Assembly: GCF_000214495.1 (NCBI RefSeq)
Contig: NZ_AFIJ01000004.1
Span: 36,596 to 100,595, forward strand
Reading direction: 5' to 3'
Length of the DNA stretch: 64,000 nucleotides
Source: Megasphaera lornae
Lineage (GTDB): Bacteria > Bacillota > Negativicutes > Veillonellales > Megasphaeraceae
Numbering within the stretch: position 1 is the stretch's first letter; each line of letters opens with the position of its first letter. The notes under the pieces are model-generated. The model did not search any database, was not told the origin of the DNA, and saw only the letters and a program-made list of their open reading frames with translations. The translations under genes and the position numbers were made by a program. Below are positions 8,421 through 16,119 of this stretch, in pieces.

Positions 8421-9941
8421 ATGATAAAATTTATAACACCGAGAGAAGCGGCGCATTTAGTTGCCGATCATGCGACCGTGGCCATGAGCGGTCATGCCGG
8501 TTTCGGTACGGCGGATGCTATTTTACAAGCGTTGCAGCAACAATATGCGTTGACCGGAAAACCGGCACAACTGACGCTGGTCAAAGTGGCCGGTGCCGGT
8601 GACGGCGGCAGACGCGGCGGCGATCGGTTGGCCGCGCCGGGATGTATCCGGACGCTGATTACAAGTCATGTCGGTTTGGAACCGAAGTTGGCGGAAGCCA
8701 TTCGTGCGGAACGTTGTTTAGCGTATATGATCCCGGCAGGCACCATATTTCGTTTGTATCAGGCTTGTGCCAGAGGGGAAAACGGTTTTTTGACGGAAGT
8801 CGGACTGGGGACGACGGCGGACCCGCGGTATGAAGGGTCATGCGGTAATGCACGCACCCGGAAAGAAGGGAAGCCCTTGGTTTCCGTAGAAACCGTACAG
8901 GGAAAAGAATATTTATATTATCGCACCTTTCCTATTCAGGTGGGCATTATTCGCGGTTCTATTGCCGATGAAACCGGTAATATTTCTCTGGAGCATGAAG
9001 ACATGATCGGAGAGCAGTTGCAGATTGCCATGGCGGTTAAGCAAAGCGGCGGGATCGTGTTGGTACAAGTGGCGGATCTCGTGCGACGAGGAAAATTGGA
9101 TCCGCGACAAGTGACGATCCCCCGTCATTTGGTGGACTATGTAACGGTGGTACGGCAGCGTGACGTGTGGACGGAGATTGTGCCGGATCCCGACGGCGGG
9201 AGACCGCATGAACCGCTGACCGTGCGGAAGATTTGTGCACGGCGGGCGGCGTTGGAATTGCAGCCGCAAGAGTTGGTGAATTTGGGCATCGGTATGCCGG
9301 AAAGTATCGGGAGTGTGCTGGCCGAAGAAGGTATGGAATCCCGCATTATTTCCGCTTCCGATTCGGGGGTGATCGGCGGCGTGCAATTGACCGGGCCGGA
9401 AATGGGCAGCGCGCTGTATCCGGAAGCGATGATTCCCATGGCGGACATGCTGTCGCTTTGCAACGGCGGCGGCTTGGACGTATGCGCCTTGGGGTTGGCG
9501 GAGACGGATTATCTGGGAAATGTTAATGTATCGCGATTTAACGGGTGTGTCGTAGGCCCGGGAGGCTTTATTGATTTAACACGGCAGGCCAAAAAAATTA
9601 TTTTCTTAGGCACATTCACGGCTGTCGGCCTGCAGGCGCATTGCGAACGGGGCACCTTGTGCATTACACAAGAAGGTCGATACCATAAGTTTAAAAAACA
9701 AGTGGAAGAAATTACCTTTTCCGGCGTCGCGGCAAAACAGCGGGGGCAGAAGGTGTTATTTGTGACGGAACGGGCGGTGTTTACGTTGACACCGGCCGGT
9801 TGGCTGCTTACGGAAGTAGCACCCGGCGTGGATATACGCCGGCATATTATACCGTTTATGGATTTTTCGCCGCGTGTGGCCGCACATGTAAAAACGATGG
9901 ATGCACGTATTTTCGGGGAGACGAAAATGGGATTACGGTAA
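8421..9941 (+). CDS. propionate/acetate CoA-transferase-like protein (YdiF/Pct type), catalytic Glu replaced by Asp
   Basis: 506 residues, with the two-lobe layout of family I CoA-transferases of the YdiF/Pct kind: N-terminal lobe beginning FITPREAAHLVADHATVAMSG, C-terminal lobe with VNLGIGMPESIGSV and GGLDVCALGLAETDYLGNVNVS. The usual active-site segment of this family has Glu in an E-S/P-G context followed by hydrophobic-IGG; here residues 311-319 read SASDSGVIG, placing D314 where the thioester-forming Glu is expected. This family swaps CoA between acetyl/propionyl/lactoyl-CoA and free acids. Whether this copy can form the Glu-CoA intermediate is uncertain. The gene begins behind AGGGGGGAG and sits between a hydroxyacid dehydrogenase and fumarase, consistent with lactate/propionate metabolism. 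Confidence 0.85.
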   Translation: MIKFITPREAAHLVADHATVAMSGHAGFGTADAILQALQQQYALTGKPAQLTLVKVAGAGDGGRRGGDRLAAPGCIRTLITSHVGLEPKLAEAIRAERCLAYMIPAGTIFRLYQACARGENGFLTEVGLGTTADPRYEGSCGNARTRKEGKPLVSVETVQGKEYLYYRTFPIQVGIIRGSIADETGNISLEHEDMIGEQLQIAMAVKQSGGIVLVQVADLVRRGKLDPRQVTIPRHLVDYVTVVRQRDVWTEIVPDPDGGRPHEPLTVRKICARRAALELQPQELVNLGIGMPESIGSVLAEEGMESRIISASDSGVIGGVQLTGPEMGSALYPEAMIPMADMLSLCNGGGLDVCALGLAETDYLGNVNVSRFNGCVVGPGGFIDLTRQAKKIIFLGTFTAVGLQAHCERGTLCITQEGRYHKFKKQVEEITFSGVAAKQRGQKVLFVTERAVFTLTPAGWLLTEVAPGVDIRRHIIPFMDFSPRVAAHVKTMDARIFGETKMGLR

Positions 9942-9957
9942 CAGACAGGAGGATCCT

Positions 9958-11337
9958 ATGGACTATCGTATAGAAAAAGATTCAATGGGAGAAATAAAAG
10001 TACCGGCGCAGAAATTATGGGGCGCACAAACGCAACGCAGTTATGAAAATTTTAAAATCGGTACGGAAAAAATTCCCTTGGAACTGGTAACCGTTTTTGC
10101 GTATTTAAAGAAAACGGCGGCCTTGGTGAATGCCGAGGCGGGGGTTTTGGACGAAACGCGGAAAGCGGCTATTGTGCAGGCTTGTGAAGAAATTGTCGCG
10201 CATCGGTGGGACGATCAGTTTCCGTTATCCGTATGGATGACCGGCAGCGGCACCCAATTCAACATGAATATGAATGAAGTTATCGGCCATCGGGCGGAGC
10301 AAATCATGGCGGCACACGGCCAACCGGGACACGTACATCCGAATGACCATGTTAACCGTTCACAAAGCTCCAATGATATTTTTCCTACGGGCTTACATGT
10401 GCTTTCCGTATTACAATTAAAAGCGCGGTTATTCCCGGCGTTAGCGCATATGGAAGAGGTATTGAATGCCAAGGCCGAGGCGTATGCCCATATTGTAAAA
10501 ATCGGCAGAACGCATTTGCAGGATGCCACGCCGCTGACGTTGGGGCAGGAAATCGGCGGTTGGGCGGCCATGATTCGGAGAAATCGGCAAATGCTTACGA
10601 CGATGACTGATTTTTTACGCAGTATTGCCATGGGCGGTACGGCGGTAGGAACGGGAATTAATTGCCCGCCCGGGTATGATGTGCGATTTGCCGCCGTGCT
10701 CAGTGAATTGACCGGGGAAGAGTTTCATACGGCGGCGAATAAATTTCAGGCCCTGACGAGCAAGGATGAACTGACGGCGGTGCACGGCGGCTTAAAAGCG
10801 TTGGCGGCGGATTTGTTGAAAATCGCCAATGATGTGCGGTGGTTGGCCTCGGGACCGCGGTGCGGTATCGGGGAGATTCGCATTCCGGCGAATGAACCGG
10901 GAAGCTCGATTATGCCGTCTAAAGTAAATCCCACGCAGTGCGAGGCGATGACCATGGTGGCCGTGCAAGTCATGGGCAATGATGCGGCCATGGGGTTTGC
11001 GGCAAGTCAGGGAAATTTTGAATTAAATGTATTTATGCCGCTCATGGCGTATACGATGATGCAATCCGTGCGCTTATTAAGCGATGCGATGCGCTCCTTT
11101 ACGGATCATTGTTTGGCGGGGATAGAACCGAATGAGGAACGGATTGCGCAATTATTGCAACGTTCGTTGATTTTGGTTACCGGTTTAGTGCCGCTTATCG
11201 GCTATGACCGATCCTGCGCGATTGCGAAAAAAGCGGCGCTGGAAGGAATTACCCTGCGACAGGCGGCGTTGGCGTCCGGCGTGGAGGCGCCCGCTTATGA
11301 TGAAGTGATGGATCCGAAAAAATTGGCACGTATGTAG
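9958..11337 (+). CDS. fumC: fumarate hydratase, class II
   Basis: 459 residues from the ATG behind AGGAGG (9947-9952), only 16 bases after the previous stop, so probably co-transcribed with the CoA-transferase-like gene. The fumarase/aspartase signature GSSIMPSKVNPTQCE is present, as are HVNRSQSSNDIFPT and GTQFNMNMNEV. The TQ-NMN-NEV pattern favours fumarase over aspartase. It interconverts fumarate and malate as a cytosolic homotetramer, an oxygen-stable alternative to iron-sulfur fumarases, and would serve the malate-fumarate-succinate branch of propionate formation. Length is normal (about 460). Confidence 0.93.
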   Translation: MDYRIEKDSMGEIKVPAQKLWGAQTQRSYENFKIGTEKIPLELVTVFAYLKKTAALVNAEAGVLDETRKAAIVQACEEIVAHRWDDQFPLSVWMTGSGTQFNMNMNEVIGHRAEQIMAAHGQPGHVHPNDHVNRSQSSNDIFPTGLHVLSVLQLKARLFPALAHMEEVLNAKAEAYAHIVKIGRTHLQDATPLTLGQEIGGWAAMIRRNRQMLTTMTDFLRSIAMGGTAVGTGINCPPGYDVRFAAVLSELTGEEFHTAANKFQALTSKDELTAVHGGLKALAADLLKIANDVRWLASGPRCGIGEIRIPANEPGSSIMPSKVNPTQCEAMTMVAVQVMGNDAAMGFAASQGNFELNVFMPLMAYTMMQSVRLLSDAMRSFTDHCLAGIEPNEERIAQLLQRSLILVTGLVPLIGYDRSCAIAKKAALEGITLRQAALASGVEAPAYDEVMDPKKLARM

Positions 11338-11350
11338 AAAGAAAAACAGT

Positions 11351-11388
11351 ACCGATAAACCGTTACAGGGTTATCGGTATTTTTTTTA
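11351..11388 (+). terminator. intrinsic terminator after fumC
   Basis: ACCGATAA/TTATCGGT stem extended by CC/GG with one bulge, followed by an eight-T run. Confidence 0.88.
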
Positions 11389-11473
11389 CAATACGGGCGG
11401 TATACCGACCGGAAAGGCGTTGGACGGAGAATATATATAAATTTATTGTAAACTTTTTGAAATTAAAATAACA

Positions 11474-11502
11474 TTGACAATTAAGAAAAAAATACGTATA
11501 CT
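11474..11502 (+). promoter_or_regulatory. promoter of bioWF operon
   Basis: TTGACA (11474-11479), 17-base spacer, TATACT (11497-11502): near-consensus, 44 bases before bioW. I looked for a BirA-type palindrome and did not find a convincing one. Confidence 0.85.
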
Positions 11503-11545
11503 CAAGGACGTACGTTACAGAACATCAGGAAAGGAGTCGGTACAG

Positions 11546-12310
11546 ATGTTGTACAGTATTAAAATGCATGCTCGGAAGGGCGGAAAAAACGGCCGTGTCG
11601 GTCGACATATTTCCGGTGCGGAACGAATCGTGAAGCCCGAAAATATAGAACAGGAAGTGATCCGGGTTTTGCGACGTGCCCGGCAACACGAACGCGGCGC
11701 GGCCGATTTTATTCAGATTAAAGTGGCCTGCGTCGAGCCTTCACAAATTCAGTATTGTCCGCTGTTGCCGGTGCGGCAACAGGATGTTAAGACCGTGGCG
11801 GAAGGGCGGCGGCAGGCGCGATTGGCGTTACTGCGAGCCGGCGTATCGGCAGCGGCCGCGGCTAAAGGCTTTTCGTATCTTACGGCGTTGCGTGACAGTA
11901 TGCGCGGCGCCATGTTGGTGGATGCGGTCAGCGGTGAACGGGTGGACGGTAAGGGAGAGCGCGGCGTGCGGTGCAGTACCATGGATTGTGCCGATGCGGC
12001 AGCGTATGCCCGGGCACTGGCGCATACGCCGTATACCGGCCTGCATGCTCGGGAAGCATTTGTCCTGGCCGCCAAGGTGGCCGCTGCTCCGGGGACGGTT
12101 GCGGAGTTGTGCTGGTCCGATGATCCGCAATATGTTACCGGCTATGTCGCTTCGCCCCGGTACGGTTATGAACGCATTATGGTGATGAAGCAAGCGGGAG
12201 ATCCCGTAGGCGGACGGGTTATTTTTATCCGGCCGACTACGGATGTGGAAGCGTATATGGCGTATTTACAATATCAGCCGGTGTTGGTGACTTGCCATGA
12301 ACCTTTATGA
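11546..12310 (+). CDS. bioW: 6-carboxyhexanoate-CoA ligase (pimeloyl-CoA synthetase)
   Basis: 254 residues from the ATG at 11546 behind GGAAAGGAG; the frame is open further upstream but overlaps the promoter. The N-terminus has the BioW hallmark YSIKMHARKGG followed by GRHISGAERIV, and length matches the family (about 235-260). BioW activates pimelate with ATP to pimeloyl-CoA, the first committed step of biotin synthesis in bacteria that lack BioC/BioH. The stop overlaps bioF by 14 bases, which supports coupled translation. bioA, bioD and bioB are not in the window. Confidence 0.93.
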   Translation: MLYSIKMHARKGGKNGRVGRHISGAERIVKPENIEQEVIRVLRRARQHERGAADFIQIKVACVEPSQIQYCPLLPVRQQDVKTVAEGRRQARLALLRAGVSAAAAAKGFSYLTALRDSMRGAMLVDAVSGERVDGKGERGVRCSTMDCADAAAYARALAHTPYTGLHAREAFVLAAKVAAAPGTVAELCWSDDPQYVTGYVASPRYGYERIMVMKQAGDPVGGRVIFIRPTTDVEAYMAYLQYQPVLVTCHEPL

Positions 12311-13466
12311 GTTTGTGAATTCCCGTCTGGCGCAGCGGCAGGCACAGGGGCGATTCCGCCGCATTCGGGATTTACACATGATTTCGTCTACTTGCGGATA
12401 CGATAGGCAAGGCCGTCGGTATCTTCTGTTTAATACCAATGATTACTTGGGTTTATCCCATCATCCGCTCGTGCAGGCGGCGGCCCGCAGAGCCGTCACG
12501 GACGGTTGCGGCGCCGGCGGTTCTCGCCTGTTGGCGGGAGCGCCGTTTATATTGCGGGAATTGGAAGAAGAATTGGCCGATTTTAAAGGCACGGAAGCGG
12601 CCTTACTGTTCAGTACGGGGTATATGGCCAATGTCGGCGTACTTTCGGCATTGCCGCAGGCAGGCGACGTGATTTTCAGTGATGCCTTAAATCATGCCAG
12701 TATTATAGACGGCTGTCGCATGTCCCGCGCCCGCACCGTCGTGTATGCCCATATGGATATGGACGATTTGGAAAAAAAGTTGCAGCACGAAAGCGGCGGC
12801 AGGCGGTATATTGTTACGGACGGAGTGTTCAGCATGGACGGTCATGTATGCCCGTTGCCGGCATTGGTACGGCTTAAACAAACTTACGGTGCCGTATTGC
12901 TGGTGGATGATGCGCACGGCTTGGGCGTGTTGGGAAAGAGCGGCCGCGGTACGGCGGAATATTTTGCGTGTCATGACGTGGATATACATATCGGTACGTT
13001 ATCCAAGTCCTTAGGCGCGTTAGGCGGATATGTGGCCGCTTCGGAAGCGATTTGCCGGTATTTGCAAAACGAGTCCCGGCCGTTTATTTTTTCTACCGCC
13101 TTACCGCCCGCCGTGGCGGCGGCGGCCTTGACGGCATTGCGACTGTTACGGGCACAGGGGGCGTCTTATGTCGCACAAATTCGGGACCATATTGCGTATA
13201 TGTGCCGACAAGTGCCGACTATTTCTCAACGGCAACCGCCCGTGCCCGTGTTACCGATTTTGACGGGGTCTTCCGCAGCCGCTATGCAGTATGCGGCCGC
13301 ATGTGCCGAGGCGGGGCTCCTGGTATCGGCCGTTCGTCCGCCTACCGTACCGGAAGGTACGGCACGGTTACGTATTACGGTTACGGCCGGGCATACGCCC
13401 GACGAGTTGCGGCGAGGTGCCGACATTTTAAATGAACAAGGAGAAAAAGCGACATGGAAACAGTAA
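12297..13466 (+). CDS. bioF: 8-amino-7-oxononanoate synthase
   Basis: 389 residues, PLP enzyme of the alpha-oxoamine synthase family. Seen: RYLLFNTNDYLGLSHHP, the PLP-stacking and Asp region VDDAHGLGVLG and the Schiff-base lysine K237 in IGTLSKSLGALGGY. It condenses pimeloyl-CoA with alanine to 8-amino-7-oxononanoate. Pairing with bioW, with overlapping frames, supports BioF over the related glycine C-acetyltransferase (Kbl). Its 3' end overlaps the next gene by 13 bases. Confidence 0.93.
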   Translation: MNLYEFVNSRLAQRQAQGRFRRIRDLHMISSTCGYDRQGRRYLLFNTNDYLGLSHHPLVQAAARRAVTDGCGAGGSRLLAGAPFILRELEEELADFKGTEAALLFSTGYMANVGVLSALPQAGDVIFSDALNHASIIDGCRMSRARTVVYAHMDMDDLEKKLQHESGGRRYIVTDGVFSMDGHVCPLPALVRLKQTYGAVLLVDDAHGLGVLGKSGRGTAEYFACHDVDIHIGTLSKSLGALGGYVAASEAICRYLQNESRPFIFSTALPPAVAAAALTALRLLRAQGASYVAQIRDHIAYMCRQVPTISQRQPPVPVLPILTGSSAAAMQYAAACAEAGLLVSAVRPPTVPEGTARLRITVTAGHTPDELRRGADILNEQGEKATWKQ

Positions 13467-13993
13467 AACATACGGCTTTACCGGCGACCGAAACGGCCGG
13501 TAAAGAACCGAAAAAAAAGAGCGGCACCGGCCGGGATATTTGTCAAATCGCGTTATTGGCGGCACTTATCGGCGTCAGCGGCATGTTTAAAATTCCCGGG
13601 ATTTTTCCGGGGACGGAATTTCAGCTGTCCGCATCTATTGCCGTAGGCATATGCGGAGTATTCGGATTTAAAAAATACATAACCGCCGGGATCATCGCTT
13701 CCGTTATCAGTTTGCTGTTGGGCGTACAAACCTTAATCAGTGTATGTATTGCCATGACATTTCGGTTGACTGTGGGCGTCGTATGGATGGCCTTGGGATC
13801 GTCACGCGTGTTTTATGCCCTCTCCGGTCCTCTCGGGACGACTGCGGCGCGGGCGGTGATTACGCTCATCTTGGGCAAGGGGTTTACCGCCATGTGGCTG
13901 GCGGCGTGCCCGGGAATGGTATTTACGGCGCTGACGTCTTTTTTGGCGGCGCACCTGTTACGTCGTTGCCAACGGGCCGTACAAAGAAGGTAG
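13454..13993 (+). CDS. integral membrane protein of the bioWF operon, possible vitamin transporter S component
   Basis: 179 residues. A basic N-terminal tail of about 27 residues is followed by five or six hydrophobic segments rich in Gly and Ala (for example IALLAALIGVSGMFKIPG and ASIAVGICGVFGF), ending in an Arg-rich tail. Size, helix count and the FQLSASIAVGI-type block resemble the substrate-binding S components of ECF transporters, but I do not recognise a diagnostic motif, and it does not read as an ordinary BioY. It overlaps bioF by 13 bases, so it is probably made together with BioW and BioF; uptake of pimelate or biotin is an inference from this linkage only. Confidence 0.6.
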   Translation: METVKHTALPATETAGKEPKKKSGTGRDICQIALLAALIGVSGMFKIPGIFPGTEFQLSASIAVGICGVFGFKKYITAGIIASVISLLLGVQTLISVCIAMTFRLTVGVVWMALGSSRVFYALSGPLGTTAARAVITLILGKGFTAMWLAACPGMVFTALTSFLAAHLLRRCQRAVQRR

Positions 13994-14002
13994 GCGAAAC
14001 GA

Positions 14003-14041
14003 AGAAAAGCGGTTGCCCGCAGCAGGGGCGGCCGCTTTTTT
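14003..14041 (+). terminator. intrinsic terminator of the bioWF operon
   Basis: AAAAGCGG (14005-14012)/CCGCTTTT (14032-14039) with inner GCCC/GGGC pairing and a T run. Confidence 0.85.
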
Positions 14042-14089
14042 GCAAGAAAAGCGGGGCGGAAAATTAATCGGCAAAACTTTCGTAAACAG

Positions 14090-14119
14090 TTGATTTTGTA
14101 TAGAAAAAAAGCGTATTAT
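14090..14119 (+). promoter_or_regulatory. candidate promoter of trmL-ylbF-murB
   Basis: TTGATT (14090-14095), 18-base spacer, TATTAT (14114-14119); a TATAAT at 14117 overlaps it. A leader of about 85 bases follows. Confidence 0.55.
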
Positions 14120-14207
14120 AATAAAGGATATTAAGACTTGCCGTAGCGGCCGATGGTTGTCACAGCCGGCGGCGATGAAACCAGTAAGAGCGGAGTGAGG
14201 ACGAATC

Positions 14208-14693
14208 ATGCATATTGTAATGGTGGAACCGGAAATTCCCGGCAATACGGGGAATGTGGCCCGTTTATGTGCAGCCAATCATATGACGTTGCACTTAGTG
14301 AAGCCGTTGGGATTTTCGTTGGAAGATAAATATTTAAAGCGTGCCGGATTGGATTACTGGCCGTTAGTCGATGTACAGGTACATGAAAATGTAGCGGACG
14401 TGATGGCTAAGTATGCCGGACATGCCATGTACTATTTGACGACCAAATCCCGACAATGCTATGCGGACATATCCTTTACGGAAGATGATTTGCTGTTTTT
14501 CGGAAAAGAAACGAAAGGCTTGCCCGAAAGCATGTTAAAGGAACATCCGGAGCGGTGTTTCCGGATTCCCATGATCGAAGCGGCACGCAGTTTGAATCTT
14601 TCCAATTCGGTGGCCATTGTTGCCTATGAAGCCTTGCGACAGTTGCAATTTCCGGGATTAACCGGCGGCATAGGTATTGATAATTTACAATAA
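14208..14693 (+). CDS. trmL: tRNA (cytidine(34)-2'-O)-methyltransferase, SPOUT family
   Basis: 161 residues, the single-domain length of TrmL (about 155-165). N-terminal MHIVMVEPEIPGNTGNVAR is the family signature; the trefoil-knot SAM site is seen as FGKETKGLPESML and IPMIEAARSLNLSNSVAIV. The enzyme methylates the wobble position of leucine tRNAs as a dimer. First gene of a compact group with the ylbF-family gene and murB. Confidence 0.92.
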   Translation: MHIVMVEPEIPGNTGNVARLCAANHMTLHLVKPLGFSLEDKYLKRAGLDYWPLVDVQVHENVADVMAKYAGHAMYYLTTKSRQCYADISFTEDDLLFFGKETKGLPESMLKEHPERCFRIPMIEAARSLNLSNSVAIVAYEALRQLQFPGLTGGIGIDNLQ

Positions 14694-14708
14694 AAATGAG
14701 GTGTACAC

Positions 14709-15056
14709 ATGGAAATTTATGACAAAGCGCAAGCGCTGGCCAAGGCGATCGGGGAATGCCGGGAGTATGAGCAGTTGGTCAAAGCCGGCGAAGAGTTGGC
14801 AAAAGATAAGAGCACGAAAGACATGGTGAAAGAATTTTTGGTATTGCAGGCGGAACTGGCCTACGGACAATCTATGGGCGCCGCGCCGGCCAAAAAACGG
14901 ACGGATCGCCTGAATGAGTTGTCCGTTTTGATAAAAAACAACACACAGGCACAGGATTATTTACAAACATATCATACATGGCAGAATATGGCGGGCGAAA
15001 TATTGCAGATTATTCAACAGGCCATGGCTAAAGGAATGAGTATTCTTGACCGATAA
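14709..15056 (+). CDS. YlbF/YmcA-family protein
   Basis: 115 residues, predicted all-helical with a pattern (IYDKAQALAKAIGECREYEQLVKAGEELAKD) typical of the YlbF/YmcA family. In Bacillus, family members form a complex with YaaT that affects RNase Y and mRNA processing; whether this holds here is not known. It begins 16 bases after trmL and overlaps murB by 11 bases. Confidence 0.85.
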   Translation: MEIYDKAQALAKAIGECREYEQLVKAGEELAKDKSTKDMVKEFLVLQAELAYGQSMGAAPAKKRTDRLNELSVLIKNNTQAQDYLQTYHTWQNMAGEILQIIQQAMAKGMSILDR

Positions 15057-15969
15057 TCGTCTTTCCCTATTGATCAAAACCTTACAACCGCATATGAAAC
15101 CGGAGCAGATGCTGGCCAATGAACCCATGTCCCGCCATACGACCTTTGCCGTAGGCGGGCCGGCGGATCTATTGCTGTTGCCTTATACCGTCAAAGAAAT
15201 GTCCCTGGCCATTCGGGCGGCCCGGGCGTTACAGCTGCCGATTACCGTGTTGGGCGGCGGTTCCAATGTATTGGTTTTGGACGGCGGTATTCGCGGCGCG
15301 GTTATTCAGTTGCAGGCTTTGACGCAGGTCTTATACCGACATGACGACCGAATTACGGCCAGCGCCGGGCATATGTTGGCGGACGTGTGCGAGTTTGCCT
15401 GTGCCGAAGGACTCGGCGGTGCCGAATTCGCCTGTGGAATTCCCGGCACGTTGGGAGGCGCCGTCTTTATGAATGCCGGTGCTTATGACGGGGAAATGAG
15501 TCATATTGTCGCCCGCGTACGCACGGTGGATCATAGAGGCGGCGTGCATACGTATGCGGCGGCGGCATGTCGCTTCGCGTATCGTCGCAGCCGTTTTCAG
15601 GAAACGCAGGAGTACGTGGTGGAAGCGGAGTTATTGTTGCATGCCGCTTCCCGCAGCGCCATTCAGGCACGAATGGAAGAACTCATGCGGCGGCGACGCA
15701 GTAAACAGCCTTTGGAAATGGCCAGTGCCGGCAGTACGTTTAAACGGCCGCCGGGATATTTTGCCGGCACCCTGATTGATCAAACCGGTCTCAAAGGGTT
15801 AACGTTCGGCGGCGCGCAAGTATCGACGAAACATGCCGGCTTTGTGGTGAATACCGGTCGGGCAACGGCCCGAGATGTATTGCAGGTTATTCATGCCGTA
15901 CAAGAGCGGGTGGAAGCGGCACACGGCGTGCGTTTGGAGCCGGAAGTGCGAATTTTGGGAGAAAAATGA
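15046..15969 (+). CDS. murB: UDP-N-acetylmuramate dehydrogenase
   Basis: 307 residues. FAD-binding motifs HTTFAVGGPADLL, VLGGGSNVLV and GIPGTLGGAVFMNAGAYDGE are present, as is the C-terminal catalytic segment AGSTFKRPPG and GLKGLTFGGAQVS. It reduces UDP-GlcNAc-enolpyruvate to UDP-MurNAc in peptidoglycan synthesis. The start is a TTG at 15046, inside the end of the previous gene, supported by AAAGGAATGAG at the right distance; later in-frame ATGs lack a site and would trim the family's N-terminus. Confidence 0.92.
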   Translation: MTDNRLSLLIKTLQPHMKPEQMLANEPMSRHTTFAVGGPADLLLLPYTVKEMSLAIRAARALQLPITVLGGGSNVLVLDGGIRGAVIQLQALTQVLYRHDDRITASAGHMLADVCEFACAEGLGGAEFACGIPGTLGGAVFMNAGAYDGEMSHIVARVRTVDHRGGVHTYAAAACRFAYRRSRFQETQEYVVEAELLLHAASRSAIQARMEELMRRRRSKQPLEMASAGSTFKRPPGYFAGTLIDQTGLKGLTFGGAQVSTKHAGFVVNTGRATARDVLQVIHAVQERVEAAHGVRLEPEVRILGEK

Positions 15970-15979
15970 GGAACAACGG

Positions 15980-16012
15980 AGCGGAAGATCGACGGATCTT
16001 CCGCTTTTTTTA
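15980..16012 (+). terminator. intrinsic terminator after murB
   Basis: Perfect 11-base stem AGCGGAAGATC/GATCTTCCGCT with a four-base loop and a T run. Confidence 0.92.
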
Positions 16013-16022
16013 TTTTAAAAGC

Positions 16023-16050
16023 CGAAAATATTCACGAATGAATATTTTCG
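16023..16050. repeat. perfect 12-base inverted repeat over the typA promoter (possible operator)
   Basis: CGAAAATATTCA (16023-16034), spacer CGAA, TGAATATTTTCG (16039-16050). It overlaps the presumed -35 region and ends three bases before the -10 box, where a repressor could act. No T run follows, so it does not look like a terminator. Confidence 0.6.
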
Positions 16051-16059
16051 TGTTATACT
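16031..16059 (+). promoter_or_regulatory. promoter of typA
   Basis: TTCACG (16031-16036), 17-base spacer, TATACT (16054-16059), about 60 bases before the start codon. Confidence 0.6.
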
Positions 16060-16119
16060 TAGTAAGTTACATACTTCAATAAAATGTTTTTGTATTTGCT
16101 GGTATAGGAGAGAATGTAG

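Noticed and set aside
11430-11545. BirA operator before bioW
   Set aside because: TTGTAAAC is present near 11446, but no matching inverted half lies at the usual spacing.
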